NCBI GenBank assembly: GCA_030142905.1
Contig: JASJOG010000007.1
Coordinates: forward strand, 687,001 to 751,000
Direction: 5' to 3'
Length of the DNA: 64,000 nucleotides
DNA from: Heliopora coerulea
Lineage: Eukaryota; Cnidaria; Anthozoa; Scleralcyonacea; Helioporidae
Shown here: piece by piece, positions 34,909-47,529 of the stretch
Layout of the letters: the number at the start of each line of letters is the position of its first letter
Numbering within the stretch: position 1 is the stretch's first letter
Made by a program: the position numbers and the translations under genes
The notes under the pieces: model-generated
Seen by the model: the letters and a program-made list of their open reading frames with translations, nothing else
The model's database searches: none
Told to the model about the DNA's origin: nothing

Positions 34909-37165
34909 CGCTGATTGAGAGAGAAAAAGTACGCAGGCATTCATTATCAAACATGCAGAAAAAAATTGAATGGCGAATGACATTAGATTAATTCACAAAA
35001 ACATCAGAGAGGGCACGGCACCGATGTTTTCAGTCAAACCTATAACTTTTAAAGATTTCTGATCCATCTTGATCATGCTTTTGAAGCTAAATGCACTAGT
35101 TAAGGAGACTCCTACTGTTCAAGATACACAAAGACTCGAACTTAGATATCCCCTGTAACCAATCAATAACCGATTAATGTACTTGAAGTATCTTAATGCA
35201 TCTAAAGCTTACTCCAACATTTCAGGTTTGACGCGGGATGAATGTAAAAAAGATACACAAACGTACGCTAACTCGAACTTACCTTGCTTGATCTGATAGC
35301 TCCAAACTTCCCTTTCTCTTCACTTGAGTCGAAGGAATGTAGGCGGAACGTTGAGAGTGATTACTCTTATCTCTGAACTTGAGATAAGATGCATCCGGCT
35401 GGAAGAAAGATCGTAAAATTACCGTTATAAACGAAAAAGAAATTTAAAAAATTAAGTACCGAGAGTTGAAAGTAGAACGTGGAAAATACAAGACCAAGTA
35501 CTTTAGTGGGAAGAGACCTTTCCTTACGATTAGGTTCAAGATGAATCTTCAAGGTTAATGTTTGCTCGAGGTGTGCGACAAAACTAACTTATATATGATT
35601 GTCTGTGATAGTCTAGTAGGTATTCATAACCATATTGTTGTAATTAGAATTATCGCAGGAAGTTATCAAAGTAAGAAAGAGGAACAGTGAAACAGCAAAA
35701 CATACTGTACATCAACTTTCGTGCTTGGAATACATGTCAGTTATCTAAATGTCAAATGATGATCTTCAGAGGAGAGACAATTGCGCAAGATGATCTCCTA
35801 TCACGAAATTATTTATACAGCTCTCTGACCCCCCATATCGTTTACCACGCGGATATTAAACCAGTTAAAACTGGTCATGATTATTCCAATTTTCGATAGT
35901 AAGTTTGTCACCTCCTATGAAGATGACTAGCTGCACCAAGTATGATGAAGAAACCATGACCTGTTCGATGCAGCAAGGAAAGCAAATTAGAGTATTCTAA
36001 GTTCAACAGTCACCTCCCATTTTACGAATGGATTGTTCAAAGGTTTTCTTTGAAGATTGTGATCTGCGTAGGCAGCTCGTAAAGTTCAACACATGCAGAG
36101 AAACTAACTAAAACAGAAACTAAACGTTCAAATTAGAGGAATGAGAGACTGTTGTTTTCACTGTAATGAACGGCATGAAATGCACCTCTCTCAAACCATG
36201 TCCCTCCTATAAAGAATAAAGCCCAAAGTTAGAATGAGACTTACAATAAAAAGCGTTAAAAACTGATGAAGAACATTCATATACCCAAGAAATTTTGATC
36301 TTCCTTATGTCTATCTCAACGGTGTAGGAAATACCTTCGTGGGGAGAAACAAACCAAATGGTGGGATGAAACCGCTTCACAGAAGTGACCGAAGCTGACT
36401 TTTTCAATCAAACCCTTCACTTTGATGAAGGGCTTTTTGCTTGAAATGTCAAATTGTCTAAGAGCTTCATATGTATGCCAATTTGATTTCGCTTTTGGGG
36501 TTCTTTTACTTTAAAAGAATCATTGTTTTAATTTTAAGAAAAGGAAGCTAAAAGTGCTCCCACTTAAAATTCCATCATTTAAATATCCACAATTTGCACT
36601 GTTTTGTTTGAAAATTTAAATGTTTGCACGTAATGAAAAAAAAACAAAACAAAACATGTAAGATGTTCCGGTTGTTGATCTTGCTCACGTCATACCATTA
36701 GGCGGCTGAGGCTGGCAAAAACGGAGTTTTAGAACAAGATTAAATGTCACCTTTAAAGAGATCATTCTAACCAAGTGTAAACGTGAGGCTGGCTCGCACG
36801 GGCTTTTCAATTTCAAAAAACATCTCAGTGAGTCGACGTCAAACTTAATTGGCAAATTTGGAACATGTTAGGGTCCATTAACACGATATAGTTGTCATAT
36901 GTGATTGTTCTCCTGGTGTATACAATGTTTTCTCAACGACACAATCCGTGCTCACGACTGGTGCACCAATGTTGCAATACTTCCTGAAAACTGTGGTGCA
37001 TTAATCACATACGTGAGGACGAACAGTGTATGGAACTATCGTTTGCTAGAAGTGGACCTCAACCATTGACGTCATGTTGAGAACGCAAATTGTGCTAGGA
37101 CATAGTATGATGCTACTCTGGCTTAAAAGCTTATGAAAGCAACTTAAAAATCTACAGTTCGTAAA

Positions 37166-37206
37166 CCCAACGTTTCGACACTGCAGTCTAGTGTCTTCAT
37201 CAGGGG
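37166..37206 (-). ncRNA. Hammerhead-like motif (left arm)
   Basis: Minus-strand mirror of the unit at 37325-37366: CCC, CTGATGA, extra A, stem II GACAC/GTGTC, GAAA, ACGT, T, GGG. It differs only in the stem II loop. Confidence 0.55.
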
Positions 37207-37324
37207 CGATCGCTGCGAGGAAGAGGTCCCCATTTATACCGTCACAAAAACCATCTTGTCAATATTTAACGTCATCAGTGGCTTTGTGACGGTTTTAATA
37301 GGAACCTCTTCCTCACAGCGATCG

Positions 37325-37366
37325 CCCCTGATGAAGACACTAGACTGGAGTGTCGAAACGTTGGGT
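37325..37366 (+). ncRNA. Hammerhead-like motif (right arm)
   Basis: Order: stem I CCC (37325-37327); CTGATGA (37328-37334); one extra A; stem II GACAC/GTGTC with a 9-nt loop; GAAA (37355-37358); palindromic stem III ACGT; cleavage base T (GUU); stem I return GGG. The core is canonical except for the extra A between A9 and the first stem II pair. Activity not shown. Confidence 0.55.
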
Positions 37367-40300
37367 AATGAACTGTAGCTTTTTAAGTTGCGTTCATAAA
37401 CTTTTAAGCCAGAGTAGCAACATACCATGTCTGATTCTTCACCTGACTGCGTTGGGAACTTGTTCGCAAATTATACTCTTAGTGATATCTTGTGTTAATC
37501 GTTGACGTCATTGCCTTAGATGTCAAACAATTCATTACTGTTTGGAGTCAGAGACTTTCGCCAAAAAACAGCAAATTGAAGTGAGTGCAAACTGAAGCGA
37601 ATGGCAGTGTCCAACGATCTTTTATTTTTTTCAATCATCAGCTTTAGTTTTATAACTTAACACCATCATTGCCCTAGTCTGATGAAAGATTACTTATAAC
37701 TTACCCCAAGGGAAGTCGCTTCTTCAACTTCCCTATCATCGAGACGCAGCTGCATTCAGTCTTATAAAGAATTACTTAAGTGTGTGTTTACCAGGAACCA
37801 GGGTAACTCATTACAGGACTGCAATGTTCTCATGTAGTCTTCAGCCATTATTACGAACACTGAGATTACCTCAATTATTATACGTTTCTCCAAATTATTG
37901 ACTATGGTTGGTCTAAAACTCTCGGAGAATTAACGGTATTAGAACTTCTCGTCTTATTAACCACTGTGATAGTCTTGTATTGAGACCACGGTGTTATTAT
38001 ATGCAGTTATTATCTTCATAAACTAAACGACATCGCGCATCTTCTAACGCCACGCCGCAGATAAGGTTGCCTGGGAAATTTTCACAAGTTCAGACAATTT
38101 AGTATTAGCTGACTGCTACTTGAAAATGTATTACAAAACAATTATTTAATTCATGTTTATTTGATAACAAGGTTTCAGCCAGAATATCAACCTCAAAATC
38201 TCGTTATCTACTAAGTACTTTAATGAAATACACAACAGTGGTGACTCTGAAGGCATCAGCGTTCGGCTACGACCGATAATACAGTCTTAAGCCTTGATAA
38301 ATGATTATATCAAAAAAGCCTCGTCCAGTAATTGTTTATTAGGTGAGGTTCTGGAATTGGCATAACTTCAGGATCAATCGTTTAGATCAACGCATAAGAT
38401 TCAAGTCTTATGAACTTTCTTGATTTAGTCTACATAAGAAAATTCTTAGTGAGAGGCTAATAAATCGAATACGGTTGTTTGCACATTATATCTAAGTGTA
38501 TCAACAGTTATTTTTGGCCATTCTTAACCGCCATGAGTCCAATACTTTCTTTATCGGGTGTACTTCTGTACGAGCACTTGAGCCGTCATTAAAACATCCA
38601 GGCTATTAAACATCAAACGCCTTCTGAAGTAATTTTACCAAAAAAGTAAGAAAGAGGAAGAGTTACTTATTATCAGGAAGTGTTTCCCAATAAAACGAAG
38701 TTTACTTGTTCGAGGTTTCATTTGATATCATTCGATCTGTGATGTTGAACCAATTGAGTTACTTATAATTGACTAAGTTTATTGATGTCGAAGGATGGTG
38801 CACGAAATGCGGACATGATTTATTTTATTTAAAGAACTGCATACTTATGCCCATGAAACACTGTTCAATACTTGAGCATTGTTGAGTAACAGATATTGAA
38901 CAAGTGTGATCGACTTATTGATAAAAAGTTGATGCTAGAAATAAATGTTAGAAAAAGTCGATGATCCCCAGTCAGGATTGTACATAATGTAGTGCTTTAG
39001 TGTTTCTTTTTCAAATGAAACCCTTGACTGTACTAGCATTTGCTTCCATCTGTTTGGATCTCAACATCGTTCGATAGTTTTGAATGATTTGCAATGTCAT
39101 TGAAAATGACCATACAAATATAGAACACCTTCTTGCTGAATGGTACAACGTGATTTTCAGGCAAGAAGCCAGATGTAATGTCGGAGCCAAAGGTTTTTTT
39201 GACATCAAACAGGAACTTAATGGTAAATCTTTTACTCTCTATCAAGCGCTCGGCAAATATCAATCAAATCCAGCTCCTGTTTAATGCAATATTAAATGTT
39301 GAAAGAAGAAATCGACTTGAAAAACGACTGATAGACATCTCCTTAACTGTAAGAGTTAATACCTTGTTAGCACAAAGCTTTTGTTGATTAAATTATTGAG
39401 CTTCGTGTCCCATAATGTTTTATGCTGAAAGAAATGAGTTAATGGGCTGGAGGATGTTCAAAGGAATTCCTTGATTAAATTTAACTTGTCAGAGGTCGTT
39501 TTCATGACGTAGCTTGATTAACAGATGTCAAACTTTGCTGCCCAATGTTAAATACTTAAACAACTCTATAGAAATTCTGGATTATTTTAGATGAAATTGA
39601 GAAAGTGGATAGATACCGTCCAGCAGGTTTCAACGTGCACGTCTGCACTCACACTAGCTCATTGCATAACCATGGATGGTCAAAGGAATGGAGGAAAATA
39701 AGGGTGCACTTCAGAAATGCCCCCCACCATTCCGAATGAAAAACATCTTAATGAGAAATAAAATCTTGGATTAGCTTTTAAAACCTGTCTGTACTGGTGA
39801 TTTACCGCATGTTGGTGTTATCCAAAATAGAACGTTAGTTCTTCTTGTAGAATTTCATGTTTTATGTGTTGGTTCGGTCAAAAGCTTTAACGAGAAAAAA
39901 CGAATCTTATTTAGGTTCCTCGTTCAGAAGATCGCTGATGAATGATATATGATGTGGATTACCTTTCAAGTGCCTGTGAGTAACGTATGTGAAAGTAAAC
40001 AAGACATATGATAAAATTGTCACTGATAAGCATCTCTTAATTGCTGTTCCTTGTCCTCTTATTATCTCAGTCGTCAGAAGATTAAATCGGCGACAGATTC
40101 ACTGGCGTCATGTGCGGAATTTCAGATTACCCTTGATTAGGATCTCACCCGGAGAGCATTGTGGGAGACATGTTTCGGCACGATCTCACTGCCGATGTTT
40201 TCAGCGGTGTTTTTCTTTGTATCTCATTCTTATTAAATTGTTTTTCACGACCTTGCTTGGTGAAATCTCGCCCTTAACCCACCGTCTTGATGAACAGGGG

Positions 40301-40620
40301 TTGCGTCTCCTAAAAATGCCATTACAAAAGCTGAAAAAACTGCAGTATACACACCCTTTTACAGGTGAATTACATTTCCACGATAGGTCACTTTCTTGAC
40401 CTGGCAGTGACCTAGCTACATCGTACAGGGTGGTGAATCCAACACAAACAGGAAACCCATTGCAAGCGGTCGTTCTAAGCGAGGATTACCAATCCAGCCA
40501 ATCCAGTGGACATATTTTCTGTTCACTGAATAATTACCTGGGATACAACAGCTAGTGGATAGGTTGTTCAAAACATAGATAGCTGTAAAAACCAATACTA
40601 ACCGACAGTTTGAAAAAATA

Positions 40621-40862
40621 TAAAACAAAACATAATCCGAATAAAAGCATCTTGAAAAACTGAATATTCAAGTTAAATCAAGATGATTGAGGGAATGAGT
40701 AATATTTCGACTTTATCACAAAGTCATCATTGTTGTAATTTAATCAGTCTGCTGATGACTTTGTAATAAAGTCGAAATATTACTCATTCCCTCAATCGTC
40801 TTAATTTAACCTGACCATCCAGTTTTTCAAGATGCATTTTTTCAGATTATGTTTTGCTTTAT
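40621..40862. repeat. Foldback with hammerhead-like centre
   Basis: Arms of about 110 bp (40621-40730 and 40751-40862) are inverted complements at roughly 85-90% by eye. The right arm has CTGATGA (40752-40758), stem II CTTT/AAAG, then TC and GAAA (40774-40777) and palindromic ATAT. Stem I does not pair well, so it is a weaker member of the family. Confidence 0.7.
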
Positions 40863-43800
40863 ACAGATAGCTGTATTCACCCCACTATGTAATTCGGTTA
40901 ACATATCTGCTGGAATGCGTTAATCCATCTTTAATTAACCTAACTCAGAGCTAGAGGTTTTATTAAGGTTATTAGTTGATAAAAACAGCATCTTTGCAAT
41001 AGAACAATCGACCTTATGGAGGGAAATGGAAGGTGAAAGCACCAATTGTTGGCCTGCCAACTATTCTAAGCCAGAAATTTGGCCAGTAGAACCAGAAAGG
41101 TTGGCAACTTTTGCCTACACCGTCTTCGAAGCCTGAGTACCTGCTGGTCTTCACCCGCCCCCAACCAATCCTTAACACACCGCCACACACCTCCAGTTGC
41201 GCAGGCTGTGATGTTTGTAAAAGGTTGCTCGTTCAACCTCAACTCTCTGTTTCAATCAACTGTCATCTCAGGAAGCATGTTATGATGTTTTTCTCAGGAA
41301 TTTATACATGGTGTTTTTACAAAACATGCGTCAGGTTTTCAGTTCACTGCAACAAACAAATAAATACAAACATACATTCTCAATGTTCGTTCTACATGGA
41401 ACACTGGGGTAAAATACGAACAGATCGGTTAACATCCCGTTCAGGTATTTCATGTGGGTGCATGTCGGTTGTCGATGTTTCCCTGCGGAAACACACCCTA
41501 AATCCCCCCATCCAGTTTGAACTAGTCCTCTTGAATCAATACGCGGCTCTTTCATGTCAAATGCAATATAATTCGCCGGAAGAGCTATTGAAAATACACA
41601 GGTAAAACAGCTCGTGTGGATCCAACACAATGAAAGTCATAAACCTTCGAAAGAGTGTCATGGTGGTCAAGTATGAGAAACACTTGAAGTGAAAATACCC
41701 TAAATTGAATAACCAACCTGTTATTTCGCAGTCACTTTTTCCATGAAGACTTTTTGCACCAAGTCGAAATGAGAGAAATTTCTTGGGCTTCAAGTTTGCC
41801 CATCTTACCCTGACAGAGCCTCAGCAACAAGCTGGACCTCGGCAACAAGCAAGCACCTGGAAACAATGCGTTGTATGTAAGGAATCCTGGTGTATTGAGA
41901 TATGTTTGATAAGCGTCGTCGGTCGGAGTTCATTTTTACGACTTTTGCTCGCCAATTTGGTTGACAACGTTCCTTGGATTAAGCTCAAAACAGTTGCAGG
42001 TTTAAGAATTTTCGGATACATTAATTGCGTTTAATAACCCGGGTCGAATAATATATTGAGGTGTTGCTGGGGAATTTCAACTATCATCAACACGTTTACT
42101 GAAATTCCCATAATTAAGGCACTAGAATTCATCTTAACAATTCCGAGCAAAGCTTGACTTGCCTACCATTTTGTCTGAGTTTGTAAAATGGTCCGCACCT
42201 CTCATTTTAATTTCTGTATCGTTGGAATGAGCTTCAACGAGATCCTTTATGAGATGTAACGAAAAGGGTTTGTCAATATTGCATCAATATCCAACAATTT
42301 GCGTTTGTATCGCAGGAAATGTAAACCATATGATCGGATATGTGCTGACAAAACTGAATTTTGTAAGTCTAGAATTAAGATGGGATCAAAATGAACCTGA
42401 AACTATCAACTTATGTAATTATGTACACACAATTAGTAACACAGTACTCAGCCAACATTTGGCCAAACAAACACGTCATTTCAGGAAGCCATACATACAG
42501 AATACAATACCGCACTTATTCAATAAATTTGGAACGCAGATTATTAAGACTGCGGTCTATATTGAAGGCAAAACTGTCGTATTTCTTAGCAGAAAAACAA
42601 ATGATTTATTAAGTTCTTTTCCCAGGTCATTACAATTAATAATACTTCACGACCTTGTACACTGTAAGTAATGTCATCAACGTTTAAGTGTGAACGACCG
42701 TGATATATGGGAACTGCTAAATACTGTTATTTCTACTAACACCACAAACACAATGGACAGAAAACGAACCAACCACATTTCAAAGGGCCTTATATTTACT
42801 AATGATAGTGAGCTAATGACAGTCTTCAACAAATGCCCAAACTTGGACGTGAAAGCGTGACATACTAATTACAATCGACGCGCGCTTTCTTGCTGAGTGT
42901 TAACAAGAACATGGAAGTACTTACCAAAAACAATGAGAGATTACATTTTCTGGATAGCTGAGAATTTAAAACCTCGTAAAACAACAGCGGGAGGGACCTA
43001 GTTTCGTACTTCCTACAAGTTATGATTCCCTCTGTGCGTCTAACTCCTTACTTATGTTCGATCTTTGTATTGGATTGTGCTTCAGTGCTTCGGAAGTTCA
43101 GATAGATGAGCTCTACCACGAAGGGCGGCTTACCTTCACTATCTGAGACTTTGATACAACTCAACACCACATGTTTCAGTGGGTTCAAACCCAATCTGTT
43201 GTACTAAGGTTTCCTGACTTAAATTCCACTTGTCCGTAGCTCAAGGCTATTCATGCACAAAACGTTACTATTTTAAACACATCAGCAGGAACCGCCTACT
43301 CCGCGGTGATCAAAACCGAGCCGAGGATTACGCGCCGTTTTAAATAGTATTTTTGTGTAATATGGTTGTTTACATTAGAGAAATAAGCCTCCGCTAAACC
43401 GTGTCGCGAAAACGCATATATCTGTTTCCACAGCGAAGTTTTTTGCGATCAAAATATGCCGCAGCTAATTCAAGTCGCGAAAATACTCAGATAAATGTTC
43501 TGTTCGCGGGCTATTTTACCGGCCGTTTATTTTCTTACACATAAACGCCCTCATGTTAACCCAACCTCGAGGATATATTTCTGTTGCGTACACCGAGAAA
43601 CCAAATCGTGAGTCTCGTGCAATACAACCAAGTGAGAAACACTGAAGGGCCACTCACGTCACTGGAATTTATTTGCCCGCACATTGAGACGATTATCCTG
43701 TCTGTCGCTCTCTGCACCTGATCGGCGTTTTGATGCAAGATGACAACACGTTGTCAAGCGGGGGCTTTTTTAGTTTGCAGATGATTTATTCTTCTTGACC

Positions 43801-44190
43801 AGAATCCGAAGAAAAATACCCGACAAGCCAAGCACTACTGCCAACAGATGTTGCGCTGGACTTAGTGATGCCAAGAAACTAACAGACATCGCCTGCCAGG
43901 CGCCTATCGTATTGTAAATCATGTTCTAATAGCCGGAAGGTCTAGTTTACGCCCTCCACACCATTGCTGAAGAATATCAAAGTAAGAATCTACGATTTCT
44001 CAGCTTGAGAGAAATCATTTAGCCATTAGCCTTAGACTTCAACGTTATGGATTCAAACTGCGCGTAACAGTTCTTCACTGACGTACGGAGAAAAATTAAA
44101 CGAGAAATGGTATACTGTTGACAAGGAAAACTTTGGCGGAATGCTTAGAGTGAATATTTTTCTGAAAGATTGCCTGTACAAAAAGAAACT

Positions 44191-44413
44191 ATGTTGACCT
44201 TTCGTAGAATTGTTGGGTTTGCCTTCCTCACGACCTTGTTGTATTCTGTTTGGAACTGTGGCAATCTTACACTTGGCATTCTGCTAACCTTCGAAAACAT
44301 GGACGAATTCAAGGTTGGTAGTCTCAAGCTGGCCAAATACGACGACTGAATAATCCCTAAAACCATTGACTTGATCAATAAAAACAAAAGTATTTTAACA
44401 AACCACACCCTCC
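44191..44413 (+). pseudogene. Broken duplicate of guanylyl cyclase exon 1
   Basis: Translating from ATG 44191 gives a close relative of exon 1 of the guanylyl cyclase at 47530: [27 protein letters not shown] and TIDLIN.NKSIL.NHTL all line up. It has a TGA stop where the intact gene reads through (after KLAKYDD), and homology ends after THTL-type residues, before the rest of the exon. The 5' flank from about 43990 also matches 47345-47529 (CTTAGACTT, GTAACAG, TACGGAGA, CTTGGCGGAAT-type words), so promoter or 5' untranslated DNA was copied too. Tandem duplication about 3.3 kb upstream, now decayed. No other exons of the copy were found. Confidence 0.85.
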
Positions 44414-45396
44414 GCGCCTATGCTGAGGAATGTCAAACTAAGGTTTCTCAGTCTTAAAGGAGTCACTCAGAAGAGCAATCTACCGATGAACATCTCCGGA
44501 ATGAGATAATCCAGTGATCAAGACGGAGTTAATCATAACGATCATTTTTTTGGTTAGTTTTTGTATGGCGATATTAGGATAAATTTTAGCGTGAGATATG
44601 CAATCAATTCGTAACTGTGAATCAACTAACTCCAGGACTTCATTAATCCCTAGAGATTTATGTCTGAGGATAAATCACTGAGCACATTCATGTCAGGGGA
44701 CATTCTTCCCCACGAATGCCAATATTTAGTGCACTATTCTTATTTGTATGTGGAGGGCATTTTTATTTCGTTTCAGGAGTACATGTACTGTATTCCTGAA
44801 TTAGACCTGCTTTCATTTACCCCAGAACTACCGTTTGTCTGGCATGCCTTAGTGTGAGAAAGATGCCTTCTCAAGAGATCTGCAGTCCTTATAATATTAA
44901 ATTCCACGTAATTGTTTCTCATTTGTCGGTATTTCTCATTTGCCTTTTTAATATTTTTGTCTTTACTTTATAAATTTGCCAATAATTAGAGAATCATAAA
45001 AAGTTCACTTATGCATTGTGGACGGTCTGTGAATGGAAGTTAAACCTGGTAAATACAATCATTTAAGTTATAAATCCAGCAAAGAGGCAGCGAACTCCTC
45101 CTAGTGAAAAGCTTAACTTTATTCGGTCCAAATCCGAATTCTATTATTTTTACCCTTGCATGTCAACGCTAGATGTGTTTACTCGTCAACCAATAGCATT
45201 TGAAAATGTCTCAATTAAAGCTTTCAGATTGGCCTAGGAAGAGTGCGAGTGGCTGCAAATCACCTTGCTTTAACTTGCATTGAAACTGGCCAAACCGAAA
45301 GGCTAGATTACACAAGTTTATAGCCCATTCCTACACCAAAATCATTAACATAAGAAATCCGAAAGTTCATAACTGTCGTGACTGATTGATAAGAAT

Positions 45397-45430
45397 TCTA
45401 ACGTTTCGAGCAAAGGCCCTTTGTCAGAGA
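45397..45430 (-). ncRNA. Hammerhead-like motif, probably inactive
   Basis: Minus strand: TCT, CTGACAA (core G8 replaced by A), extra A, stem II GGGC/GCTC with CTTT loop, GAAA, ACGT, T, AGA. All helices pair, but the G8 change should abolish cleavage. Confidence 0.45.
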
Positions 45431-45454
45431 GTGAAACACTGATGGTTTGATGGA

Positions 45455-45720
45455 AGGTATGGTATGGTATCATATGGGATGTGATGGTAAGGTATAGTGT
45501 GCTATGGTATGGTATAGTCTGGATTGGTATGGTGGAGAATAATGAGGATGAGTATGATGTGTATGAGTATGGGAATGGTACAGTACAGTATATGGTATGA
45601 TACGATATGGTACGGTTTGATGCAAGCTATGGTATGGTATGATATGGAATGGGATGGTACGGTATGGTGTGCTATGGTATTCTATGGTATGGTGCAATAA
45701 GGTATGGAGTGGTGTGGGAA
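45455..45720. repeat. Degenerate GGTAT repeat
   Basis: TATGGTATGGTATGATATGG-like units, continued in weaker form at 45845-45970. Related in composition to 16016-16240. No coding content. Confidence 0.85.
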
Positions 45721-47529
45721 TGGCATGATGTGATATAGTTTGGCATGTATGTATTCATATTTATCGATATATATCTAAACCATTGTAATTCAGCCCTTAA
45801 CTGCAAAGTTGGCATTAAAGCTACTATTATTGTTATTATTGAAAGGTATAATATGGTAGGATGTGGTATAATGTTCTATGGTATAGTATAGCATATAGCA
45901 CGACAAGGGACGGTGTGGTGTATATTTCTAGAATGGTACAATACGAGATGGTACGAAATGTGATATACTGGGATGTTCTAATCATTGGTTTGGTATAGTA
46001 CAGTTGACATGAAGTGCGGCATATCGTGTCACGGTACATTCATCCACCATTTTGACCATGGTACACATCTTACTTGTCATAACCAAAATCTTTTGTATTT
46101 TTTTCGTGAATTATTAATGAGTTTTTAAAATATTTTTACGAATGTGGGAATACGAATGGTATATTATTTTGAAATCCAAACGCCTCCACCCCAATTATTC
46201 TCTCTTATCTTTCAAAGAAATGCGGCTGTTGTTGACTCCAACTCAAATTTTTAAATATTCTGTTAAATCCCACCCACACATTACGACCACCTGCTTTTTA
46301 CCCATCGCCGGCAATGCCCGAGACTTGTATAAACACGTCTTGACTTTCCTCCAGATAATCTTCAATCTTAATGACGTTCTTTTGCAATATCATAATAAGG
46401 TCTTGTGAACATGCCACTCAAGCAATATATCTTGAGAGTAATGCAAGCATTTAAGGAGTGATTCTTTTCCATTTAATCACTAAATAGATCTTTTGATGTT
46501 TATGTTATAGTCGAAAATATGACAAGCATCAAATTGAGCTTCATATGAAATTCTAATCAGTCGGCTGAGTAATCAAATGATTTTTGCGGTTGTGCTGTTA
46601 TTGACTTACGTACAGTGCACAGCTCGTTTATTTTATTAAGCCAAATCAAACTTTCCTGTAATCTGTCTTTGACTTTTTAAAATGCACCCAATCCTTTGTG
46701 CCACTTCCTGCTCACATACAGCTCATTTCTGCCTCCGTCGAAAAAATAGAAACTTCATGATCATCACCAACACTGCGAAAATATCATATATCTAGAAATA
46801 CGATCAGAACAATTTTGTCTGTGAATGCACACACAAAAAAACTATTTATTTATGACCAGGGTACCAATTTTATTAAACCTAGATTCTAGACTAGATTGAA
46901 CGTGAAAAAGTCATTAAATACATTTATAATGTTTGGAATGCGTTACTTTCATCACCAAAACCTGACTAAGAATTGAAAGTTATAAGCGATTTCGATTTTA
47001 ACGATTAATTATTTTTGCAATACGTTGACACATAAATTTAAATTTAATCACTGTTTTATAGGGAATTTTAGTGGTAAATATAGCGGCACATCTTATCTCT
47101 CTCTCTCTCTTTAATGTGTTTCGGTTACAGGCGTCAGGTTTTAAGCTTTTTTATGTAAATCCAGCGGAAGCTGCTATCGCATTACTGTGTTTTTGATGTT
47201 TGCTCATGATTGTCAGTGTATAAGGGATTGATCAGCAGCTGTACCGTGTGCAACTTTGAACTGATGAGACAGAGGATCTGATGTGACGCAGCGTACTCTC
47301 ATTACTACAAGACAAAATTCGATCAGGATCTTTTCACGACACAAAAGCGCAACTCATTGATTCAACAAACGCAGAGCCTTAGACTTAAACCTCGTGGGTT
47401 GAAACACAGGGTAACAGCTCCATACGATGACATACGGAGAGAGATTTGAGAAGAAATACTGTTAAGTAAAACCTTGGCGGAATTTTTACAGGAAACACTT
47501 TTCTGGAAGATAGCCAACAAGAAGAAACT

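Larger units (their letters stand above)
37107..37427. repeat. Large foldback with two hammerhead-like arms
   Basis: Arms of about 145 bp (37107-37252 and 37282-37427) are inverted complements with few mismatches around a 29-bp centre. Each arm holds one hammerhead-like unit pointing outward. This is the best preserved foldback in the window. Confidence 0.92.
31848..43950. other. Gene-poor repeat-rich region
   Basis: About 12 kb in which I find no exon with family signatures. Contents include a 368-bp inverted-end element, telomere-like repeats with a ribozyme-like unit, (TA)n and (CT)n microsatellites, and two large foldbacks (37107-37427 and 40621-40862). Open frames such as 41111-41605 and 42249-42671 have no recognisable composition or motif. 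Distant exons of the candidate gene at 27795-31847 may be hidden here. Confidence 0.4.

Noticed and set aside
34713..34983. Arg/Glu repeat proteins on the minus strand
   Set aside because: Artefact of the (CT)n microsatellite.
41111..41605. 164-codon open frame
   Set aside because: No family motif, no splice context and unremarkable composition; compatible with chance in this length of sequence.
42249..42671. 140-codon open frame
   Set aside because: No recognisable domain or supporting splice or promoter context.
45455..45720. CRISPR-like or satellite array
   Set aside because: The GGTAT units are irregular, without spacers of constant length, and the window is eukaryotic.
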